From JADJNW01 sp964526645 (GTDB lineage Bacteria; Bacteroidota; Bacteroidia; Chitinophagales; Saprospiraceae), in contig CAZGJN010000020.1 in the NCBI GenBank assembly GCA_964526645.1, positions 1 through 64,000 on the forward strand: 64,000 bases of DNA. The letters run 5' to 3'. Below the pieces are notes generated by a model. It saw only the letters and a program-made list of their open reading frames with translations. It searched no databases and was not told the DNA's origin. The position numbers were made by a program, and so were the translations under genes. This document shows, one piece after another, positions 62,474 to 64,000 of this stretch. The first letter of the stretch is position 1; each line of letters opens with the position of its first letter.

Positions 62474-62590
62474 ATAAATTCTCCTCTGTCGCGCGGCTAA
62501 ACATTCCGCTGGTACTGTACTGATATGCCCTCATAAAACTGGCGTATTAGAACAATAAAGCTACTTCCGTGGTTAATTTTTTCTTAAAGT

Positions 62591-62637
62591 GTCTCAAAGG
62601 TCTTTTCGTAATAGTGTTTAAACTTTAATTTTGAGAC
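62591..62637. repeat. 8-bp inverted repeat upstream of the YceI gene
   Basis: GTCTCAAA (62591-62598) and TTTGAGAC (62630-62637) flank 31 AT-rich bases just before the yceI-like gene. It could be an operator or a leader hairpin; no T tract follows. Confidence 0.35.
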
Positions 62638-62662
62638 GGTGTTTGAATTATTCAAAATCAAA

Positions 62663-63268
62663 ATGAAATTAATCATGAAAAACGCTTTTGCAATTTTATC
62701 CTTGTTTGCCATCGTAAGCTTAGTAACGATAGCTGCTACCGCTCCTATACAGCCTGTCAATGTAGATACAAAATCAAGCTACATTATCTGGAAGGGCTAT
62801 AAAGTGACAGGATCGCACTTTGGTAAAGTTATGCTGAAAAGCGGCAGCTTGGACTTTAACAACGGTAAGCTGACTGGAGGAAGTTTCGAAATTGACATGA
62901 CTACCATTACTTGTGAAGACATGCAGGGCGGTGGTGCCCAAAAATTAGTCGGACACCTCAAGTCTGATGATTTTTTTGGCGTAGAAAAATATCCGACTGC
63001 TAAATTTGTAATCACAAAAGCAGCTGAAGCAAAACCAGGCGAATACAGAATTAAGGGCGACCTCACAATCAAATCTACCACTAAGCCTATTTCTTTTGAT
63101 GCAAAAATGGTAGAAAAAGATGGGAACAAATTAGCAACAGCGACCATCAAAATTGATCGTTCTGAATTCGATGTACGCTATGGCTCCGGTAGTTTCTTTG
63201 ACAACCTCGGCGATAAGACTATCTACGATGAATTTGATCTGGAAGTGAATTTAGTTGTTGCGAAGTAA
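62663..63268 (+). CDS. YceI family secreted lipid-binding protein
   Basis: 201 residues from the ATG at 62663; an alternative ATG lies 12 bases downstream, and the GTG at 62639 was rejected. A signal peptide ends near IAATA. The YceI/TTHA0802 beta-barrel follows: SYIIWKGYKVTGSHFGKVMLKSG, GHLKSDDFFGVEKYPTAKFVIT, IKGDLTIKSTTKPISFDA and FDVRYGSGSFFDNLGDKTIYDEFDLEVNL. Family members bind isoprenoid or other amphiphilic lipids in the periplasm. Monocistronic. Confidence 0.92.
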   Translation: MKLIMKNAFAILSLFAIVSLVTIAATAPIQPVNVDTKSSYIIWKGYKVTGSHFGKVMLKSGSLDFNNGKLTGGSFEIDMTTITCEDMQGGGAQKLVGHLKSDDFFGVEKYPTAKFVITKAAEAKPGEYRIKGDLTIKSTTKPISFDAKMVEKDGNKLATATIKIDRSEFDVRYGSGSFFDNLGDKTIYDEFDLEVNLVVAK

Positions 63269-63362
63269 AGCTTTTTGCTACTGCAAAGGCTTGTATAAAA
63301 TTCACACGATCAGGGGTACTAGAAGGATAGCAAACCGCATCAACATTGTTTTGATTAATAAC

Positions 63363-63403
63363 AAAAACCTCCGACTGAAGTTTCAGCGGAGGTTTTTGAT
63401 TTT
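63363..63403 (+). terminator. Intrinsic terminator after the YceI gene
   Basis: ACCTCCG and CTGAA on the left (63367-63379) pair with TTCAG and CGGAGGT on the right (63382-63393), with one bulged A, a two-base loop and flanking A and T tracts; TTTTTGATTTTTT follows. It can work in both directions. Confidence 0.8.
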
Positions 63404-63612
63404 TTCTACGAATTGGAACGCTCAATAATTGATTGCACTGTGATTTAAATTTTATCATCTGGTCTGGCGCATTTCTAAAGTGTGCCAAACTTATTTAGGT
63501 TCCAAAATTTTTATTAAACAACCAAATTCACAATGTATTGACCAGCCTATATAAATTGTCAATATTTTTAGCTAAAAAGTTAACATAGATTTCTTTACAA
63601 AAAGAATTACCT

Positions 63613-63620
63613 TATCTTTG
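63613..63620 (+). promoter_or_regulatory. -7 box (TATCTTTG) for ilvC
   Basis: Exact TAnnTTTG match, 126 bases before the ilvC ATG. The -33 element is not clear. The long leader contains a few weak pairings but no leader peptide rich in branched-chain amino acid codons was recognised. Confidence 0.5.
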
Positions 63621-63746
63621 CGAATTGCTATTCGTAGCCCTGCCAGAATCAACTCACTCAAATCGTTTATTTTCCAATCTTCGATCAGGCAAAACCACTG
63701 TCGGTTGGGCAGTAGGATATTTCAAAACAAGTAAAATTATCTTTTT

Positions 63747-64000
63747 ATGGCAAAATTAAATTTTGGAGGTATAGAAGAAAATGTAGTCACCCGCGAAGAA
63801 TTCCCACTCGACAAAGCCCTTGATGTGCTCAACGACCAAATCATCGCCATCATTGGCTACGGCGTGCAGGGTCCTGGTCAGGCGCTCAACCTGCGCGACA
63901 ACGGCTTCAACGTCATTGTTGGGCAACGCTACCCTTCCAAATCTTGGGACAAAGCAGTTGCCGACGGCTTCGTTCCCGGCGAAACTTTGTTCGACATTGA
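63747..64000 (+). CDS. ilvC: Ketol-acid reductoisomerase, 3' end cut by the window
   Basis: The first 84 codons are present: MAKLNFGGIEENV, then the NADPH-binding IIAIIGYGVQGPGQALNLRDNG (Rossmann glycine motif), GQRYPSKSWDKAVADGF. This opening is specific to IlvC, which converts acetolactate or acetohydroxybutyrate in isoleucine/valine biosynthesis. The frame stays open to base 64000. Start at the ATG 63747. Confidence 0.93.
   Translation, partial: MAKLNFGGIEENVVTREEFPLDKALDVLNDQIIAIIGYGVQGPGQALNLRDNGFNVIVGQRYPSKSWDKAVADGFVPGETLFDI

Larger units (their letters stand above)
63269..63746. other. Intergenic region before ilvC (478 bp)
   Basis: Contains the YceI terminator hairpin at 63363-63403 and the ilvC promoter at 63613-63620 with a leader of about 120 bases. 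Minus-strand ORF 63219-63488 crosses the terminator and is not credible. The rest is AT-rich with no recognised feature. Confidence 0.6.

Noticed and set aside
1..64000. tRNA, rRNA, tmRNA, CRISPR or prophage
   Set aside because: No TpsiC-arm-like consensus outside coding sequence, no spaced direct repeats, no integrase, transposase or phage structural genes were seen.

Overview
The window looks like a chromosomal segment of a Bacteroidota bacterium, probably near the Saprospiria/Chitinophagia. The evidence is: no Shine-Dalgarno-like leaders at most starts; TAnnTTTG-type -7 boxes ahead of several genes; C-terminal type IX secretion (T9SS) sorting domains on two secreted proteins; many lipoproteins; and Bacteroidota-typical families (TapB-like, DUF4230, DUF1800/DUF1501, DUF6814, effector-associated domain). 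No tRNA, rRNA, CRISPR array, transposase or prophage was seen. The window cuts tyrS at its left edge and ilvC at its right edge.

Layout. 1-5.8 kb: tyrS, a PhzF-like isomerase, a lipoprotein, a SET-domain protein and an RlmI-type rRNA methyltransferase, facing a secreted VWA protein. 5.8-9.4 kb: an unusual Clp-like double AAA+ ATPase and a DUF819 membrane protein. 9.5-13.1 kb (minus): a sugar-catabolism-like operon (Gfo/Idh/MocA dehydrogenase, PfkB kinase, NagB-like isomerase) followed by a methyltransferase. 13.5-17.9 kb: DUF4230 protein, TPMT-like methyltransferase, orphan LuxR-type response regulator and a triple-LysM protein. 17.9-22.8 kb (minus): a maltose operon (beta-phosphoglucomutase, GH65 maltose phosphorylase, lipoprotein, SLC45-like MFS transporter). 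23.1-29.9 kb: two tandem copies of a DUF1800-DUF1501 gene pair. 29.9-35.3 kb: phosphoesterase, a papain-like protein lacking all catalytic residues, TapB-like and DUF547 proteins, an RsmF-like rRNA methyltransferase and queD. 35.5-37.9 kb: a lipoprotein carbonic anhydrase overlapping a SulP anion transporter. 38-42.4 kb: typA, a long structured leader, MarC- and TerC-family membrane proteins. 42.8-45.3 kb: ECF sigma/anti-sigma pair bracketed by two previously unannotated micro-ORFs (39 and 36 codons) and a run of hairpins. 45.4-50.3 kb: lepA, a MITE-like palindromic element, an effector-associated-domain (EAD) membrane protein, a lipoprotein and an NrtR/AraR-like Nudix regulator. 50.5-58.7 kb: DUF697-SHOCT protein, GH16 glucanase, pgi, CDF metal transporter, tandem USP, GT39-like glycosyltransferase and DUF3298 lipoprotein. 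58.7-64 kb: MHS-family carboxylate transporter, DUF6814 protein, acs, YceI protein and ilvC.

How the parts fit. Maltose enters through the SLC45-like carrier and is split by phosphorolysis to glucose and beta-glucose-1-phosphate. PgmB turns the latter into glucose-6-phosphate, which Pgi (encoded 30 kb away) interconverts with fructose-6-phosphate. The MHS transporter, DUF6814 protein and Acs form an acetate or short-chain carboxylate assimilation unit. The carbonic anhydrase-SulP pair is likely a bicarbonate/CO2 handling unit.

The observations most worth a second look are the paired micro-ORFs around the sigma/anti-sigma locus, the 115-bp nested palindrome at 47342-47456, the papain-fold pseudoenzyme, the EAD membrane protein without an adjacent effector, the structured marC leader and the tandem DUF1800/DUF1501 modules. 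All calls are by eye from sequence; no database search was run.
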